Below are positions 62,501 through 64,000 of a DNA stretch of 64,000 nt, one piece after another; positions within the stretch are counted from its first letter, which is position 1, and every line of letters begins with the position of its first letter. Source of the DNA: Betaproteobacteria bacterium Ga0077526 (GTDB lineage Bacteria; Pseudomonadota; Gammaproteobacteria; Burkholderiales; Ga0077523); contig LNDV01000028.1 in NCBI GenBank assembly GCA_001464765.1, forward strand, positions 299,542-363,541. Direction: 5' to 3'. The notes beneath the pieces are model-generated. The model made no database searches. It saw only the letters and a program-made list of their open reading frames with translations, and was not told where the DNA came from. Both the position numbers and the translations under genes were made by a program.

Positions 62501-62982
62501 ACTTTGCCAAGCATGTGCGGCAGTTCGATGACGTCTCCGTGCTGCCGACGCCCGTGTTCTTCCACGGCATGAAGGATGGCGAGGAGATCGCCATCGAGAT
62601 CGACCGCGGCAAGACCCTCGTCGTGCGGCTGACGGGTCGGGCCGAGATGGACGACGACGGCCAGGTGCGTCTGTTCTTCGAACTGAACGGTCAGGCTCGC
62701 GTGGTGCGGGTGCCCAAGGCCGGCGTCGCTGCCAGCATCAAGCAGCGACAGAAGGCCGAGGACGGCAACGCGGGCCATGTCGGCGCTCCCATGCCCGGCA
62801 GCGTCGGCATGGTGTCCGTGAAGGCGGGGCAGCCGATCAAGAAGGGCGACCCGCTCGTGTCCATCGAGGCGATGAAGATGGAGAGCGTGATCCGCGCCGA
62901 GCGGGACGGCACCGTCAAGGCCGTGCACGTGAAGCACGGGGACGCGGTCGCGGCGAAGGACCTCCTGCTCGAACTGGGGTGA
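59536..62982 (+). CDS. pyc: Pyruvate carboxylase, single chain
   Basis: 1148 residues, the full length of the family. The N-terminal biotin carboxylase domain begins IRSLLVANRSEIAIRVMRAA with the ATP-grasp segments KASWGGGGRGMRVV and EVNPRIQVEHTVTEQITG. The carboxyltransferase domain has LLTDTTMRDAHQSLFATRMRT, FDVALRFL and HFHTHDTSGVGAAS. The biotin carrier end has SIEAMKMES with the biotinylated Lys1114. It makes oxaloacetate from pyruvate and bicarbonate, filling the TCA cycle. The ATG at 59536 is the expected start; the frame opens at 59392. Lactate oxidation by the lut genes would supply its substrate. Confidence 0.95.
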   Translation: MKPIRSLLVANRSEIAIRVMRAAAEMGIRTVAIFSNEDRFALHRFKADESYLVGAGKKPIQAYLDIDDVIRIALEAKVDAIHPGYGFLSENPDFAEACAKAGITFVGPKPEVMRLLGNKVAARALAEKVGVPVVPATGALPADYDEAKKMAAAVGYPLMLKASWGGGGRGMRVVESEADLFHHLDVARREAAAAFGNDEVYLEKLVRRARHVEVQVMGDTHGNLVHLFERDCSVQRRNQKVVERAPAPYLNDAQRAALCASALQLARGANYTHAGTVEFLMDADTDKFYFIEVNPRIQVEHTVTEQITGVDIVKAQIRISEGATIGEADSYVPRQEDVQKNGHALQCRVTTEDPENQFTPDYGRISVYRSAAGFGIRLDAGTAYSGAVITPYYDSLLVKVTSWGHSKEEAIARMDRALREFRIRGVSSNLQFLENVIRHPQFVSGECITRFIDETPDLFRFVKRRDRATKLLGFIGDVVVNGNAEMRRRRKTDIFVTPPQLPRLKPAQLPAPGSRDRLKQLGAEGFAKWMKSEQRVLLTDTTMRDAHQSLFATRMRTHDMLPIAPHYARMASGLLSVECWGGATFDVALRFLKEDPWARLAQLREAIPNICFQMLLRSSNAVGYTNYPDNVVRYFVQQAAKEGIDIFRVFDSLNWVENMRVAIDAVRETGAVCEAAICYTGDLFDASRPKYDLKYYVTMAKALERAGANVLGIKDMAGVCRPRAARALVTALKQEVGIPIHFHTHDTSGVGAASVLAAIEAGIDAVDGALDAMSGLTSQPNLGSIVAALEGTDRAPDVDLDSLKTLSHYWEGVRRHYAPFEADMRSGTSDVYLHEMPGGQYTNLREQARSLGLEHRWPEVARAYAQVNQLFGDIVKVTPTSKVVGDMALFMVANDLTPEDVLDPAREIAFPESVVSMMKGELGFPPDGFPEAITKRVLKGDKPVQGRIGAYLPPADLEAVREQGAEAAGRKLSDTDLASYLMYPKVFADFAKHVRQFDDVSVLPTPVFFHGMKDGEEIAIEIDRGKTLVVRLTGRAEMDDDGQVRLFFELNGQARVVRVPKAGVAASIKQRQKAEDGNAGHVGAPMPGSVGMVSVKAGQPIKKGDPLVSIEAMKMESVIRAERDGTVKAVHVKHGDAVAAKDLLLELG

Positions 62983-63024
62983 GGCCCGGGCGACGAGGTC
63001 CGGGCGCTGTCGGCATCGGCCGGC

Positions 63025-63054
63025 TTGCCATCGAGCAGGCTGGCCGTCCATAAT
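63025..63054 (+). promoter_or_regulatory. Sigma-70 promoter of the PEP-CTERM gene
   Basis: TTGCCA (63025-63030), 18 bases, CATAAT (63049-63054). Each box differs from consensus by one base. RNA would start near 63061, giving a 5' leader of about 67 bases before the ATG at 63128. Confidence 0.55.
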
Positions 63055-63127
63055 GGCCAAAACCTACAAGACCAATAGATTTTCGGGGGAAGACGTCGTC
63101 GACGCACCCATCAGGAGACCTTGCCAC

Positions 63128-63835
63128 ATGAATCGTCTTGCTATCTTTCTCGCCGCGCCGCTGCTCGGCGCCCTTGCTCTGCCCGCGCTCGCCCTGCCTC
63201 TGGCGGCCCCCATCTCGTCCACCTTCGACACCGATGACGATGGCTGGCGCGTGATCGATGTGTTCACGCAGGCCCAGGGCGACGCGGCCTACATCAACGC
63301 CGGCCAGGATGTCGAATACGACTACAAGACGACCGGCGGCAATCCGGGCGGCTATATCGAGGCTATCGACCCGAGCGATGGCACTTTCCTGTTTGTCGCG
63401 CCGACCAAGTTCACGGGCGACCTGTCGGCCTACCAGGGCGGCACGTTGAGCTTCGACACCTTCTACACGCCGAACGACAGCAACGACTGGCGCGGCGACC
63501 CCGATGTGATCCTCTCCAACGGCACTACCACGCTGCTGTGGATCGCGCCGGAAAATCCCGTCGGTACCAGCTGGAACGCCGTCAGCACATCACTGAAGCC
63601 CGGCGCAGGCTGGACGATTGGCGGTCTGAACGGCCCGGCCCCGACGGCGGCGGACTTTGCCTCGGTGCTCGGCTCGGTCACCCTGCTTCGCATCCGTGGC
63701 GAGTACTACAACGGCGTGACGGAAACCACCGGGCTCGACAACGTCGTGCTTACGGCCGTCCCGGAGCCCGGCACGTGGGCGCTGATGGCCGGCGGCCTGG
63801 GATTGCTCGGCCTGATCGCGCGTCGCCGTCGCTGA
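63128..63835 (+). CDS. PEP-CTERM sorting-signal protein
   Basis: 235 residues from ATG 63128, preceded by AGGAGA. Signal peptide MNRLAIFLAAPLLGALALPA cut after ALA. The body resembles laminin B/galactose-binding-like secreted domains (STFDTDDDGWRVIDVF, LSFDTFYTPNDSNDWRGDPDVIL in parts). The end VPEPGTWALMAGGLGLLGL and RRRR is a full PEP-CTERM signal. The protein is probably exported and processed by an exosortase that is encoded elsewhere. It is monocistronic. Confidence 0.9.
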   Translation: MNRLAIFLAAPLLGALALPALALPLAAPISSTFDTDDDGWRVIDVFTQAQGDAAYINAGQDVEYDYKTTGGNPGGYIEAIDPSDGTFLFVAPTKFTGDLSAYQGGTLSFDTFYTPNDSNDWRGDPDVILSNGTTTLLWIAPENPVGTSWNAVSTSLKPGAGWTIGGLNGPAPTAADFASVLGSVTLLRIRGEYYNGVTETTGLDNVVLTAVPEPGTWALMAGGLGLLGLIARRRR

Positions 63836-63841
63836 GCTTTT

Positions 63842-63911
63842 CCCCGGACGGAGTCCGGGCTACGGCGTGTGTTGACCGCGCATTGCGCCGTGGTCGCAGT
63901 CTCCGTAGCCC
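63842..63911. repeat. REP-like palindrome after the PEP-CTERM gene
   Basis: CCCGGAC (63843-63849), GGA, GTCCGGG (63853-63859) is a tight hairpin that runs into GGGCTACGG (63857-63865); CCGTAGCCC at 63903-63911 is its perfect reverse complement. The shared TCCGGGCTACG with the 51.9-52.3 kb array shows it is the same repeat type in another place. It may also terminate the PEP-CTERM transcript, but there is no T-tract. Confidence 0.6.
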
Positions 63912-64000
63912 AATGGGATGGACTCCTCCCCCCTAAGAGGCATCGAGTGCCAGACTGGAGGTTGTGAACAAACAGTCGCGCAGGCGAGAGGAGTCCGAGA
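63912..64000 (+). mobile_element. Possible left end of an IS110-type element (cut by window edge)
   Basis: Directly after the REP-like arm, GGACTCCTC (63920-63928) is mirrored by GAGGAGTCC (63988-63996). The sequence between has no coding pattern, and a GAGAGGAG ribosome binding site-like run stands at the window edge, as if a gene starts just beyond. IS110-family elements lack strong terminal repeats, insert next to REP palindromes, and have a structured non-coding left end before the recombinase gene. This is the only basis; no transposase is visible. Confidence 0.25.

Noticed and set aside
62984..63005. Terminator after pyruvate carboxylase (GCCCGG/CCGGGC)
   Set aside because: The stem is only 6 bp with a 10-base loop and no T-tract follows.

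Overview
The window is about 64 kb of GC-rich bacterial chromosome, densely coding, with the look of a betaproteobacterium. The reasons are two PEP-CTERM proteins, a TorF/Gcw_chp-type porin, CzcCBA-type efflux, a LutABC lactate cluster, TctD/TctE-like two-component genes and a two-haem cytochrome c4-like protein. No rRNA, tRNA, prophage or CRISPR array was seen. The genus cannot be decided from this stretch.

Layout. 1-2.5 kb: end of a Sel1-repeat protein, a terminator, and an Atm1-type ABC exporter. 2.5-6.1 kb (minus strand): a fatty acid hydroxylase-type membrane enzyme, a GntR/FadR regulator with a perfect 18-bp palindrome beside its stop codon, and an OmpR-type two-component pair. 6.2-11.8 kb: a divergent CzcCBA-type RND metal efflux operon. 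12-13.8 kb: PBP7-type endopeptidase and an IclR regulator. 14-20.3 kb: lutABC, a TIM-barrel hydrolase, a D-2-hydroxyacid dehydrogenase and an amidase. 20.3-26.7 kb: a lipoprotein and a complete Mrp Na+/H+ antiporter operon with fused A and B subunits. 26.7-30.1 kb: TerB-like protein, a structured terminator region, an orphan Tat-exported solute-binding protein, a methyltransferase and a SufU-like protein.

30.2-34.3 kb is the most unusual part. A Crp-family regulator and an ECF sigma factor are divergent from two mirror-image promoters (TTGAAC, 18 bases, TAT-C/T-A types). The sigma gene is followed by a membrane anti-sigma factor whose periplasmic end resembles the I9 propeptide of subtilisins, then a subtilase lipoprotein with Asp where the oxyanion-hole Asn is expected, then a TorF-type porin. 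This reads as an envelope-sensing module in which a protease and a propeptide-like sensor are encoded together.

34.4-41.6 kb: a PEP-CTERM protein, a second solute-binding protein with its own ABC ATPase and permease, a TPR-type protein, ArgD and a DUF2059-like protein. 41.7-47.9 kb (minus): a secreted di-haem peroxidase fused to a ricin-type lectin and a carbohydrate-binding module, then a LytS/LytTR pair with a second, catalytically degenerate LytS-type protein. 48.1-52 kb: cytochrome c4-like protein, GST, NfeD, SPFH protein and a two-domain VOC protein. 51.9-52.3 kb: an array of about 100-bp palindromic repeats lying between two convergent genes and supplying both stop codons. 52.3-59.3 kb (minus): marR-livKHMGF and an O-GlcNAc transferase-type protein. 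59.5-63 kb: single-chain pyruvate carboxylase. 63-64 kb: a PEP-CTERM protein with a good sigma-70 promoter, then a REP-like palindrome and what may be the left end of an IS110-type element cut by the window edge.

Many genes overlap by 4 bases with GTG or TTG starts, so several starts were chosen from ribosome binding sites, stop overlap, promoter position or family length. Functions are from family motifs; substrates of transporters and enzymes are inferred.
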